In this document: positions 1-8,641 of the stretch, piece by piece
Position numbering within the stretch: the stretch's first letter is position 1
Layout of the letters: every line of letters begins with the position of its first letter
Assembly (NCBI GenBank): GCA_037446395.1
Contig: JBBIIP010000021.1
Location: 1-52,430, forward strand
Direction: 5' to 3'
Origin: JAAYJT01 sp037446395
GTDB lineage: Bacteria > Bacteroidota > Bacteroidia > Bacteroidales > JAAYJT01
Length of the DNA stretch: 52,430 nt
Notes under the pieces: model-generated
What the model was told of the DNA's origin: nothing
The model's input: the letters and a program-made list of their open reading frames with translations, nothing else
Databases searched by the model: none
Program-made: the position numbers and the translations under genes

Positions 1-158
1 AGAACGTAGAGGAAATTGTTTAAATCTGGTTGCTTTCCTTCGACGCGATATTTTTTGAAAATGGTGTTTTGGTAGCCTCTCATTAAAATTGAAGCCCAGC
101 TATACTTAGGAAAAATCGGAATTATTTCATCTGTCCTTTCCTGATTAGGAAGGGTCAA
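1..158 (-). CDS. partial CDS of unknown function, running off the window edge
   Basis: An open minus-strand frame follows lon and continues past base 1. It opens right after an in-frame stop, and the first usable start is a TTG at 158-156, so it would overlap the lon stop by 14 bases. The 52 visible residues read as plausible protein (for example EIIPIFPKYSWASIL and KKYRVEGKQPDLNNF), with balanced composition and no stop. No ATG precedes this stretch and I do not recognise the family. The start codon is uncertain. It may be co-transcribed with lon. The rest of the gene lies outside the window. Confidence 0.42.
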   Translation of the reverse strand, partial: MTLPNQERTDEIIPIFPKYSWASILMRGYQNTIFKKYRVEGKQPDLNNFLYV

Positions 159-2607
159 ATTTTAAAGGAGATTTAACCTTTTCAGAAAGCAAGGCCAAAT
201 TTATGACGTCAACCATGTTGTTTACAAAATGTAATTCAAGTCCTTTAAGATATTCTTGCGGGATTTCACTAACATTTTTGCGATTTTCGATAGAGAGGAT
301 AACTTTTTTTATGCCTGCCCGTTTGGCAGCAAGAATTTTTTCTTTAATTCCGCCAACTGGCAGAAGCTTACCACGTAAGGTGATCTCTCCTGTCATTGCA
401 ACACCGGGAGTGATTTTGCGTTGAGTGAAAGCCGATGCCAATGCAGTAAAGATCGTAATGCCCGCCGATGGTCCGTCTTTGGGTGTTGCTCCTTCGGGCA
501 CATGAATATGCACATTCCATTTTTGAAAAGTCTCAGAGTCTATTTCCAGCATCTCGGCATGAGATTTAAGATATTCCAAGGCAATGGTGGCAGATTCTTT
601 CATCACATCGCCCAAATTTCCGGTCAGGTTAATGTTGCCACTTCCCTTGCTCAGGCTAACCTCAACAAAAAGCACTTCGCCACCTGTTGGAGTCCATGCT
701 AGTCCGGTTGCTACACCTGCGACATCCATTGGCAGGTCTTTTTCTAAATTATAAATTTCAGGCCCCAGAATGCCTCTCAACTCTTCAATATTAAGACGAG
801 GATTGTATTTTTCATTCGATACAATAAATCGCGCCCGGTTTCTAATAATTTTAGCTATTGTTCTCTCAAGCGAACGCACACCGGATTCACGCGTATAGTC
901 TTCGATAATGCTTCTCATTATTGCTTTAGAGAATGAAATTTTTTGTTTTGCTACTCCATGCTCTTTGAGTTGTTTTGGCAACAGATGATGCTTAGCAATT
1001 TCAACTTTCTCTTCCATCAGGTAACCACTCAACTCAATCACTTCCATACGATCGCGCAGGGCTGGGTGTATCGTACTCATTGTGTTGGCAGTAGCGATGA
1101 ACATTATCTTTGACAGGTCATAATCCACATCAAGGTAGTTATCATGAAAAGTGGTGTTCTGTTCTGGATCAAGTACCTCGAGCAAAGCAGCAGCTGGGTC
1201 ACCGTTTATATTCATTCCCAAAACCTTATCAACCTCATCGAGCACAAATACCGGGTTTGAGACTTTTGCTTTTCGAAGGTTCTGAATGATTCTGCCGGGC
1301 ATTGCACCAATATAAGTTTTACGGTGGCCTCTGATTTCAGCCTCATCGCGCAAGCCACCCAACGACATTCGGATATATTTTCGGCCAATTGCTCTTGCAA
1401 TTGATTTACCAAGAGAGGTCTTTCCTACTCCCGGAGGGCCAACAAGGCACAAGATTGGCGACTTCATATCGCCTTTCAGCTTAAGCACTGCAATATATTC
1501 TATTATTCTTTCCTTGACTTTCTCAAGGCCATAATGGTCGGCGTCGAGAATGCGGGCGGCACGCTTCAAGTCAAATATGTCGCGAGTTGTTTCACCCCAT
1601 GGAAGGTCAACGAGAATATCAAGGTAGTTCATCTGCATAGAATATTCCATGGCAGAAGGATTCATGCGTTGCAGTTTTGCAAATTCATTATTAAAAATCT
1701 CGGCCACCTCACGAGGCCATTTCTTTTTTAAAGAGCGGTTTTGAAGGTCGCTCATTTCTTGCTGATTAGGCGCACCTCCCAGTTCTTCCTGGATTGTTTT
1801 TAGCTGCTGATGCAACAAATAGTCGCGTTGTTGCTTATCAATCTCAATTTTTACCCTGTTCTGTATTTGGTTTTTGAGCTCCTGCATCTGTAACTCGCGA
1901 GACAGAAAACCAAGCACGCGGCTTGCACGCTCTTCAATATCAATGGTTTCAAGTAATTGTTGTTTTTCTCCAACATCGGAGTTCAGGTTTGATGAGATAA
2001 AATTTATAAGAAATGATGGGCTTTCGATGTTGCGGATTGCAAACACGGCATCGGTTGGAAGATTAGGAGACTGCTGAACGATTTTTATTGAAAGATCTCT
2101 GAGTGAGGAAACCAAAGCCTTGAATTGTTTACTTTTACTTATGTTCTGTGCTGTCTCATAGGGCTGCACCAGGGCCTTCATATATGGCTCATCCTGAATG
2201 AGTTCGATGGTTTTAAAGCAACGGCGGCCCTGTATGATGGCTGTAGTGCTGCCATCAGGCATTTGCAATAGTTTAATAATATATGCAAGCGTACCAACCT
2301 TGAAAAGATCTGAAAAAAGAGGTTCCTCCACGAGCGGGTCTTTTTGTGCTACAACGCCAATGATCTTACTGCCCCGATAATAATCTTTTATAAGCCGGAT
2401 TGATTTATCTCTGCCTACTGTCAGCGGAATGACCACTCCGGGAAATAAAACAGTATTTCTTAATGGCAAAATGGGTAGCGAATCAGGAACCGCTTCTGAG
2501 TAAATCAACTCCTCATCTTCGCGTGACAAAAGGGGAATATAGTCCGATCCTTCCTCGAAGGACTCGGAGATATTCATTATTTTGAGAAAACTTGAATCTT
2601 TTAGCAT
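145..2607 (-). CDS. lon: ATP-dependent Lon protease (endopeptidase La)
   Basis: Cytoplasmic AAA+ serine protease that unfolds and degrades damaged and short-lived regulatory proteins. The 820 residues have full LonA architecture. A N-terminal substrate domain starts near LPILPLRNTVLFPG (residues 44-57), a coiled-coil linker spans about 215-285, and Walker A GPPGVGKT lies at 390-397. Walker B is FVLDEVDK, and the protease domain has the catalytic Ser in KDGPSAG (near 710) and the Lys in GGIKEK (near 750). A second Met at residue 11 (base 2577) may be the real start: a TAAATTTG promoter-like box at 2621-2628 would leave only about 7 bases of leader for Met1 but about 37 for Met11. It lies downstream of the GlmU-like gene on the same strand. 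Confidence 0.97.
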   Translation of the reverse strand: MLKDSSFLKIMNISESFEEGSDYIPLLSREDEELIYSEAVPDSLPILPLRNTVLFPGVVIPLTVGRDKSIRLIKDYYRGSKIIGVVAQKDPLVEEPLFSDLFKVGTLAYIIKLLQMPDGSTTAIIQGRRCFKTIELIQDEPYMKALVQPYETAQNISKSKQFKALVSSLRDLSIKIVQQSPNLPTDAVFAIRNIESPSFLINFISSNLNSDVGEKQQLLETIDIEERASRVLGFLSRELQMQELKNQIQNRVKIEIDKQQRDYLLHQQLKTIQEELGGAPNQQEMSDLQNRSLKKKWPREVAEIFNNEFAKLQRMNPSAMEYSMQMNYLDILVDLPWGETTRDIFDLKRAARILDADHYGLEKVKERIIEYIAVLKLKGDMKSPILCLVGPPGVGKTSLGKSIARAIGRKYIRMSLGGLRDEAEIRGHRKTYIGAMPGRIIQNLRKAKVSNPVFVLDEVDKVLGMNINGDPAAALLEVLDPEQNTTFHDNYLDVDYDLSKIMFIATANTMSTIHPALRDRMEVIELSGYLMEEKVEIAKHHLLPKQLKEHGVAKQKISFSKAIMRSIIEDYTRESGVRSLERTIAKIIRNRARFIVSNEKYNPRLNIEELRGILGPEIYNLEKDLPMDVAGVATGLAWTPTGGEVLFVEVSLSKGSGNINLTGNLGDVMKESATIALEYLKSHAEMLEIDSETFQKWNVHIHVPEGATPKDGPSAGITIFTALASAFTQRKITPGVAMTGEITLRGKLLPVGGIKEKILAAKRAGIKKVILSIENRKNVSEIPQEYLKGLELHFVNNMVDVINLALLSEKVKSPLKFDPS

Positions 2608-2620
2608 AAATGTAGAACAT

Positions 2621-2628
2621 CAAATTTA
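2621..2628 (-). promoter_or_regulatory. possible lon promoter -7 element
   Basis: The minus strand reads TAAATTTG, matching the Bacteroidota -7 consensus TAnnTTTG, 14 bases before the first lon Met. There is no clear -33 TTTG at the usual 19-22 base spacing, so this is a half-match only. Confidence 0.3.
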
Positions 2629-2723
2629 TTGCCAGAATTTAAGTTCGGCCAGAAATTCAGGTTTGGCTGACCGGATGTTGTGTTTATTAAAGGAAGAATT
2701 TTATTCACGAGCCAACTGGAATG

Positions 2724-3911
2724 CTATAATCTTCTGTATTGGAATGTGATATTGAAAACGTTGTGAAAGATATCGCGATCAATGTCAGTGAATTCAAGAT
2801 TCCTTCTTTTATATACAGCTTCGGCTGCTTTGATTGCTTTATTGATATCATAAGTCATAAAACCATTTGTGCCACCCCAGGCAAAAGAATAAATAAAGTT
2901 GCGGAGAAAATTGGTCCCAAAAATATTGGCACTTACGCCAACGACAGTTCCTGTGTTGAACATGGTGTTGATGCCGCATTTTGAGTGGTCGCCCATGATG
3001 AGGCCACAAAACTGTAGGCCTGTATCAACAAAGGATTGTTCGGGATAGTTCCAAAGTCTCACTGATTCATAGGTATTTTTAAGGTTTGAGGTGTTGCTGT
3101 CGGCTCCAATATTGCACCATTCAGCCAGTACGGAATGACCGAGAAAACCTTCATGGGCCTTGTTTGAGTGGCCGAAAATAACCGACTGGTTCACCTCTCC
3201 TCCCACTCGTGAATAGGGCCCAACCGTAGTAGGGCCATAAATTTTTGTTCCCATTTTTACGATAGCACCCTCACACAGCGCAAAAGGACCACGTATCATG
3301 GCACCTTCCATAATTTCAGTATCCTTGCCTATATAAATAGGCCCTTTTGATGCATTGAGGAAGGAGGGATTGATGATTGCACCCTTTTCGATAAAAATGT
3401 TTTCCGGGGAAATTGCCTGAACGCATGGTGGAACACTGGCAGATTTCCTACCCTCTGTCAATAGTTCGAAGTCGTCCCTGATTGCCTGATCATTCTTGAG
3501 AAAAACATCGTAGTTATTCACCAATTCGACATATGAAACATCTGTAAAAAATTCTTCGCCTGATTGTAATTCCTTGTGGCTGGTTTTCTCGATCTCATGC
3601 TCTGTTAGATGCATGGCAATCAGGCAATCGTCTTTCATGATCGCCTGGTTTGGTTCAAGTTTATGAATTTCATTGATCAACTGAGGGTTCGGACAAATAC
3701 TGCCATTGATCAGAATATTATTAGCATCTTTAACGATCGGGTATTTCTGCCGTAAATATTGTTCGGTGAGTGTTGATGTTTTTGTATTAAGGTGCTTTTC
3801 CCACTTATCGCGTATGGTAAGGATACCAAAACGGATATCAGCAACCGGGCGCATAAACGTTAGAGGTAATAGGTTTTTACGCCTGCCATCATCAAAAAGA
3901 ATGTAGTTCAT
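2724..3911 (-). CDS. GlmU-like sugar nucleotidyltransferase family protein (left-handed beta-helix)
   Basis: A 395-residue cytoplasmic protein of the Bacteroidota GlmU-like family. The N-terminus (NYILFDDGRRKNLLPLTFMRP) resembles a degraded nucleotidyltransferase start, with LPLT in place of the usual GxGTRM loop. From about residue 165 to 340 there are hexapeptide-type repeats such as PIYIGKDTEIMEGAMIRGP, typical of left-handed beta-helix acyltransferases. Proteins of this kind are annotated as putative glucose-1-phosphate thymidylyltransferase or GlmU-like; their substrate is not established. It lies between rpmE2 and lon on the same strand, with a terminator hairpin just upstream, so it probably has its own promoter. 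Confidence 0.85.
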   Translation of the reverse strand: MNYILFDDGRRKNLLPLTFMRPVADIRFGILTIRDKWEKHLNTKTSTLTEQYLRQKYPIVKDANNILINGSICPNPQLINEIHKLEPNQAIMKDDCLIAMHLTEHEIEKTSHKELQSGEEFFTDVSYVELVNNYDVFLKNDQAIRDDFELLTEGRKSASVPPCVQAISPENIFIEKGAIINPSFLNASKGPIYIGKDTEIMEGAMIRGPFALCEGAIVKMGTKIYGPTTVGPYSRVGGEVNQSVIFGHSNKAHEGFLGHSVLAEWCNIGADSNTSNLKNTYESVRLWNYPEQSFVDTGLQFCGLIMGDHSKCGINTMFNTGTVVGVSANIFGTNFLRNFIYSFAWGGTNGFMTYDINKAIKAAEAVYKRRNLEFTDIDRDIFHNVFNITFQYRRL

Positions 3912-3954
3912 CTTTTTTGCAAGTTAAATGATTACCAGCAACATCAACCGATAA

Positions 3955-3988
3955 AGATAAAAAAGCCCTCGGTAAAAAGGGCTTTTTT
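3955..3988 (-). terminator. Rho-independent terminator downstream of rpmE2
   Basis: The inverted repeat AAAAGCCC (3961-3968) and GGGCTTTT (3979-3986) forms an 8 bp stem with a 10-base loop. On the minus strand it is followed by a T-rich run, and it sits 25 bases past the rpmE2 stop. It separates rpmE2 from the GlmU-like gene. Confidence 0.75.
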
Positions 3989-4012
3989 CAAAAAAAGTTA
4001 TGAACAATTTAA

Positions 4013-4291
4013 TTAGCTATTTTTAGCTTTATTGCGGTTTTCAATGTGTTTTTCGTATTTCGAACGAAATTTATCTACACGGCCGGCAGTATCAACCAAT
4101 TTCATTTTTCCGGTATAAAACGGATGTGATGTATGCGAAATCTCAAGTTTAACGAGCGGATATTCCTTTCCGTCCTCCCAAACAATGGTTTCTTTGGTCT
4201 GCACGGTTGATTTGGTCAAAAATGCATATTCATTCGACATATCTTTAAATACAACCGAACGGTAATCCTTTGGGTGAATGTCTTTTTTCAT
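4013..4291 (-). CDS. rpmE2: 50S ribosomal protein L31 type B
   Basis: A 92-residue ribosomal protein of the large subunit. The start MKKDIHPKDYRSVVFKDMS, the central SHTSHPFYTGK and VDTAGRVDKF are characteristic of L31 type B. It has no cysteine at all, so it is the zinc-independent (C-minus) form. Such forms often replace the zinc-binding L31 when zinc is scarce, but in Bacteroidota they are commonly the only copy. A promoter-like TATATTTG box sits 29-36 bases upstream and a hairpin terminator follows, so it is probably monocistronic. Confidence 0.96.
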   Translation of the reverse strand: MKKDIHPKDYRSVVFKDMSNEYAFLTKSTVQTKETIVWEDGKEYPLVKLEISHTSHPFYTGKMKLVDTAGRVDKFRSKYEKHIENRNKAKNS

Positions 4292-4319
4292 CTTATTCGT
4301 ACTCTATTTTTTGAGGGTG

Positions 4320-4327
4320 CAAATATA
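4320..4327 (-). promoter_or_regulatory. possible rpmE2 promoter -7 element
   Basis: The minus strand reads TATATTTG (TAnnTTTG). It would give a leader of about 22 bases before the rpmE2 ATG. A TTTG on the same strand at 4343-4346 is only 15 bases away, shorter than usual, so the -33 element is unconvincing. Confidence 0.35.
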
Positions 4328-4418
4328 TAAAAATCTTTAATTCAAAAATTAAAAATTTGCTTTATTATTCAAATCGGAGCAACTACCAGTCAAACCGGTA
4401 GCTTTCTTATTATGTTCT

Positions 4419-5534
4419 TTAATCTGGCAGACTTGATATTGTATTTGCGCAATCTAATTTCCTGCTATGATCCATCAAAAACCTGAAAGTATCCACACCA
4501 TCAGCAAAATCAACCAACATCGGCACCTGGCTCTTGCCAAAATCCACCGTAGTGAATTCCAATGCAGGTGACCCAACCACGCATTGAATTTTATTCTCGT
4601 GCATTTTGAGAAGATTATTCAGCGATTCTGGATTATCATAATATTCGAAATTCAATACCGAAACAGGAGATGCCAGCTCATTGCTTTGTATTAATATCAT
4701 CGGCCCTTGTCTCACATTCCTGTCAATCATGTTGTAGAATGCTCCAAAATAACGCAGGTTGTTACTATATCCATCATGCTTTGTGATGTATTGAAATGGC
4801 TTGCTGGCAATATTGAGTAAATTAAAATCGTATCCTTGCGGCAAAAAAAGTTGTGAAACATTGCGGCAACCCAAACCAAAATGCATAAATAAGTCCACAC
4901 CCAGGGCTTTGAGTTCGATGTCAGTTTCTTTTCCTGTAAGCACTGCCACGCCATGGCGGTTTTTTCTGAAAATATGTGGTTTCGCCCCGTAAAGATGTTC
5001 AAAATACCTGTTCGTGTTATCGCTGCCTGTTGCCAAGATGACGTTTGCCTGAATTTTATCGTCTCGAGTGAAATGGATATATGGAGCAAAACATGGCTCA
5101 ATCTCCATTAATATTTCAGCAATGGCAGGAAGAAGAAACATATCATCATTCGATAATTTACCGAGAAAGTTATAGTTTGCCATTAAAACACAAAAAAAAT
5201 CGTGAAAACCTACTACAGGGATATTTCCGGCCATGACTACACCTGCAGTTCTCTGGCTTGAATCTGTATCATTTTCAGAATTATATCTGTAATGCCAATG
5301 ACGAATATTTTCTTCTGTAAGACTGAGTCCGATGGAATGAAGTGCAAACCAAACATGCTTTTCAATAAACCATTGATTGGCAGCGCATGATTTCGCAACA
5401 GCATCAGATAGTATTTTACGATGTTTTTTAGAATAATCGTTCGGTTTTGCGTTACCCGAACTTGTTAGGCAATTCCTTAAAAGCGCTCCAAGGCGAGTAA
5501 ATGCAATGATTTTTACTTCAGATTTTAGGTGCAT
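4419..5534 (-). CDS. LuxC-like acyl-CoA reductase
   Basis: NADPH-dependent acyl-CoA reductase of the LuxC type, which reduces acyl-CoA or acyl thioester to aldehyde. Characteristic stretches are MAGNIPVVGFHDFFCVL, the SDDTN-type nucleotide region (ATGSDNTNRYFEH) and GLGCRNVSQLFLP, whose Cys is the expected acyl-accepting residue. I start at the Met giving MHLKSEVKIIAF (371 residues), because family members begin close to this point; an upstream in-frame ATG at 5576 would add 14 residues with no family resemblance. It is divergent from serC, an arrangement often seen in Bacteroidota, but its physiological substrate is not known. Confidence 0.85.
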   Translation of the reverse strand: MHLKSEVKIIAFTRLGALLRNCLTSSGNAKPNDYSKKHRKILSDAVAKSCAANQWFIEKHVWFALHSIGLSLTEENIRHWHYRYNSENDTDSSQRTAGVVMAGNIPVVGFHDFFCVLMANYNFLGKLSNDDMFLLPAIAEILMEIEPCFAPYIHFTRDDKIQANVILATGSDNTNRYFEHLYGAKPHIFRKNRHGVAVLTGKETDIELKALGVDLFMHFGLGCRNVSQLFLPQGYDFNLLNIASKPFQYITKHDGYSNNLRYFGAFYNMIDRNVRQGPMILIQSNELASPVSVLNFEYYDNPESLNNLLKMHENKIQCVVGSPALEFTTVDFGKSQVPMLVDFADGVDTFRFLMDHSRKLDCANTISSLPD

Positions 5535-5697
5535 CAGGTCTTGTCGGCTCGTTTTATAATCAAGCGCAAGCAGCAAAATTAAACGATAAAAGTGAAGTAC
5601 ACCTCAAATTCTGGGAGTTCCCATGAAGGATATAATGCCTCTGGCTTTGGTTATTGGGATTATTTTATTGCACCTGTCGAAGTTTACACAAAACTCA

Positions 5698-5705
5698 TAT
5701 CTTTG
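5698..5705 (+). promoter_or_regulatory. possible serC promoter -7 element
   Basis: TATCTTTG matches the Bacteroidota -7 consensus TAnnTTTG, about 57 bases before the serC ATG. No good -33 box is visible at normal spacing. Confidence 0.4.
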
Positions 5706-5761
5706 TTTCATAAATCTATTTGCGAAACTCCTCATTTATTTATCTATAAACCTTTTAAAGC

Positions 5762-6832
5762 ATGAAAAAACATAATTTTAACGCCGGACCTTCTATTCTG
5801 CCGCGTATTGCAATCGAAAACACCGCGCAAGCAATACTTGATTTTAATGGCAGTGGCCTATCAATTCTGGAAATATCTCATCGTAGCAAAGACTTCCAGG
5901 CTGTGATTGACGAAGCTGTTGCCCTTTTCAAAGAGCTCCTCAACATACCAGATGGATATCAGGTTTTGTTTTTAGGAGGAGGGGCAAGCCTGCAATTCTG
6001 CATGGTTCCCTACAACCTTTTTGTTAAAAAAGCTGCCTATCTCGAAACCGGGGTTTGGGCAAAAAAAGCCATCAAAGAAGCCAAACTATTCGGCGAAGTG
6101 TGTGTCGTTGCATCATCGGCTGATCAGAATTTTTGCTATGTTCCAAAGGATTTTAACATACCGGCTGATGCCGACTATTTCCACATCACAACAAACAATA
6201 CCATTTATGGCACCGAATTGCGTTACGATATAGATAGTCCGATACCTTTGATCGCAGATATGTCGTCCGACATACTCAGTCGCCCAATTGATGTATCAAA
6301 ATATGCCTTGATTTATGGTGGCGCTCAAAAGAATGTCGGCCCGGCGGGTGTAACTTTTGTCATCGTTCGAGAAGATGTGTTGGGCAAAGTTGATCGTACC
6401 ATACCTACCATGCTCGACTACCGCACTCATATCAAAGAAGGATCAATGTTTAATACCCCTCCCTGCCTTCCTATATTTACACTCAAAGAAACCCTCAAGT
6501 GGCTTAAGGTATTGGGCGGAGTGGCAGAAATGGAAAAGCTAAATCTCGCAAAAGCAAAATTGCTTTATGACGCCATAGACAACAGCAAGATGTTTGTAGG
6601 CACAGCACAAAGCGATTCCCGCTCGCTGATGAACATCTGCTTTATTATGAAAGAACAATACAAGGAAAAGGAAGCCGATTTCATCAGCTTTGCCCAATCA
6701 ATGGGTATGGTCGGATTAAAAGGTCACCGTTCAGTTGGGGGCTTCCGCGCTTCAACATATAATGCACTGCCAACCGAAAGTGTTGTTGCGCTGATCGAGG
6801 CAATGCACAAGTTTGAAGAATTGCATGTATAG
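5762..6832 (+). CDS. serC: phosphoserine aminotransferase
   Basis: PLP enzyme that converts 3-phosphohydroxypyruvate and glutamate to 3-phosphoserine and 2-oxoglutarate, the second step of serine synthesis. It can also act in pyridoxal phosphate synthesis. The 356 residues match the family length. The start KKHNFNAGPSILPR, the loop LFLGGGASLQF, and YGGAQKNVGPAGVT with the PLP-binding Lys are diagnostic, and the C-terminal GHRSVGGFRAS carries substrate phosphate-binding residues. It lies 200 bases upstream of serA on the same strand. Confidence 0.97.
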   Translation: MKKHNFNAGPSILPRIAIENTAQAILDFNGSGLSILEISHRSKDFQAVIDEAVALFKELLNIPDGYQVLFLGGGASLQFCMVPYNLFVKKAAYLETGVWAKKAIKEAKLFGEVCVVASSADQNFCYVPKDFNIPADADYFHITTNNTIYGTELRYDIDSPIPLIADMSSDILSRPIDVSKYALIYGGAQKNVGPAGVTFVIVREDVLGKVDRTIPTMLDYRTHIKEGSMFNTPPCLPIFTLKETLKWLKVLGGVAEMEKLNLAKAKLLYDAIDNSKMFVGTAQSDSRSLMNICFIMKEQYKEKEADFISFAQSMGMVGLKGHRSVGGFRASTYNALPTESVVALIEAMHKFEELHV

Positions 6833-6955
6833 CCCGCAATTTGTGAATCCATGCTATTCTTAGCTCGGACTAATAGAACATTATTTTTGTGTATCTTTTT
6901 AGTTCGAATTTTGGCCGCACCCCCTAAAGTGCTCATAAACAAGCACATGAAGCGA

Positions 6956-6987
6956 ATTGATAGATTTATTAAAAATGCTTATCTTTG
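6956..6987 (+). promoter_or_regulatory. probable serA promoter (Bacteroidota type)
   Basis: A TTG at 6957-6959 is followed after 20 bases by TATCTTTG at 6980-6987. Both the -7 sequence and the spacing fit the Bacteroidota housekeeping promoter. The predicted leader to the serA ATG is about 40 bases, so serA can be transcribed separately from serC. Confidence 0.55.
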
Positions 6988-7032
6988 AAACCTGAAAACA
7001 TCATTTTTTCACCATTTAACTAATTCAAAATT

Positions 7033-7953
7033 ATGATTAAAGTATTGGTTGCTACAGACAAACCATTTGCTGCTGTTGCTGTATCGGGCATCAGAAAAAT
7101 TGTGGAAGAGGCAGGTTATGAACTTGTCCTTCTCGAAAAATATACTGATCAAGTAGACTTCGTTAAAGCTGTTTCCGGAGTTGACGCCGTTATCATCCGC
7201 AGCGATCTGGCTACAAAAGAGGTCATTGAAGCAGGTAAAAACCTGAAAATCATCGTGCGTGCAGGAGCCGGGTATGATAACATTGATCTTGCATCTGCAA
7301 CACAACATGGGGTGGTTGCAATGAATACTCCAGGTCAAAATTCAAATGCGGTGGCTGAGCTTGCACTTGGAATGATGGTTTATTTTGCACGCAAACAATT
7401 CAACGGTGCCTCAGGCACTGAGCTGATGGGAAAAACACTCGGGATACACGCTTATGGAAATGTTGGCAAATGTGTTGCCCGTATCGCGAAAGGTTTTGGC
7501 ATGAAAGTGATTGCCTTTGACCCGTTCGTTTCGCAGGAGAATATTGAGAACGATGGAGTTGAGTATATAAAAACTGTTGAGGAGTTGTACAGCCGTAGCC
7601 AGTATTTATCCTTGCATATTCCGGCCAATAGCCAAACAAAAAAATCTGTCAATTTTGATTTACTTTCAAAGATGCCGAAAGGTGCTACATTGGTAAATAC
7701 CGCCCGCAAAGAAGTTATTGATGAAGATGGGTTGAAGAAGATGTTCGCTGAACGAGCCGATTTTGGATACATTTCTGATGTTGAACCCGACTGCAAAGCC
7801 GAATTGGAAACAAATTTTCCTGGAAGGTTCTATTTTACACCCAAAAAAATGGGGGCACAAACTTCCGAAGCCAACATCAATGCCGGGTTAGCTGCTGCAC
7901 ATCAAATTGTGAACTTTTTTAAGAAAGGAGATATTACTTACAAAGTAAATTAA
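7033..7953 (+). CDS. serA: D-3-phosphoglycerate dehydrogenase, short form, Lys-type active site
   Basis: Oxidises 3-phosphoglycerate to 3-phosphohydroxypyruvate with NAD, the first step of serine synthesis. The 306 residues contain only the substrate and NAD domains, with no ACT or ASB regulatory domain, so feedback control by serine through an ACT domain is not expected. The catalytic Arg is in VNTARKEVID and the acidic residue in SDVEPD. The usual catalytic His (in PHxxGxxT) is absent: this region reads TPKKMGAQT. This Lys variant is known as the type IIIK class from some protists and Bacteroidota. It has its own promoter-like sequence downstream of serC. Confidence 0.93.
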   Translation: MIKVLVATDKPFAAVAVSGIRKIVEEAGYELVLLEKYTDQVDFVKAVSGVDAVIIRSDLATKEVIEAGKNLKIIVRAGAGYDNIDLASATQHGVVAMNTPGQNSNAVAELALGMMVYFARKQFNGASGTELMGKTLGIHAYGNVGKCVARIAKGFGMKVIAFDPFVSQENIENDGVEYIKTVEELYSRSQYLSLHIPANSQTKKSVNFDLLSKMPKGATLVNTARKEVIDEDGLKKMFAERADFGYISDVEPDCKAELETNFPGRFYFTPKKMGAQTSEANINAGLAAAHQIVNFFKKGDITYKVN

Positions 7954-8074
7954 TTGTTTCGCGAAACTGTATCATGGAAAGGTAATTTCTTTTTCATCCT
8001 TCAGAATTATATCGCTTTTCAAACATATATGAACTCTTCTGAAACCATTGTCAAACTAGCAAATAACTAAAAAG

Positions 8075-8491
8075 ATGAATGCCGATTATGATCAGGAAAA
8101 GAATATTTCGTTTTTCAGGTTCGAAGATTTAAGGATATACCATAAAGCGCTGGATTATATCATTTGGGTGCATAAGACAACACTTGCATTTCGGGATAAA
8201 GACCAGGGGCAATTGTCTGCCAAGTTCTTCCAAACGGCCCAATCTATAGCACTTAATATCGCCGAGGGTTCGGCACGCAATAAAAGCCAGTTTGTTTATT
8301 ATCTGAAACTTGCCAAAAGTGCAATAAGAGACTGCCTGGTTTATACAAGCCTTGCGCACAGCTTAGGCCACATGAATGACTCAGATGAACACCACTCTCG
8401 CGAACAGTTGATGGAAATGACCAAAATGCTTGGCGCCCTCATCGGATCCTTGCAGAAGGCTGCCGGTTTTATCAGTGACGAAGCAGAATGA
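8075..8491 (+). CDS. four helix bundle protein (S23 / 23S rRNA intervening-sequence protein family)
   Basis: A 138-residue helical protein. FRFEDLRIYHKALDYI near residue 15, QTAQSIALNIAEGSARN near 65 and YYLKLAKSAIRDC near 90 are typical of the S23 family (four-helix bundle, pentamer-forming in solved members). The family was first found inside 23S rRNA intervening sequences, but many copies, like this one, sit at ordinary chromosomal sites. The function is unknown; related Avd proteins bind nucleic acid in retroelements. No rRNA or retroelement surrounds it, and it interrupts the serC-serA-DUF1015 neighbourhood. Confidence 0.9.
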   Translation: MNADYDQEKNISFFRFEDLRIYHKALDYIIWVHKTTLAFRDKDQGQLSAKFFQTAQSIALNIAEGSARNKSQFVYYLKLAKSAIRDCLVYTSLAHSLGHMNDSDEHHSREQLMEMTKMLGALIGSLQKAAGFISDEAE

Positions 8492-8641
8492 ACAATTTTC
8501 ACTCATCGAACCAATTTTGAATTGATTTTTTCAACTTTGATAAATCGGGCAAACTGACCCCTAAGGTGGCTTTTAAGATCACCATTCACCCAAAAAACTA
8601 TTAATATTCGTAAACCTAAATAAATTAAATTATCACTTTTC

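Noticed and set aside
8075..8491. Remnant of a 23S rRNA intervening sequence
   Set aside because: Only the protein family suggests it. There is no rRNA-like sequence on either side.
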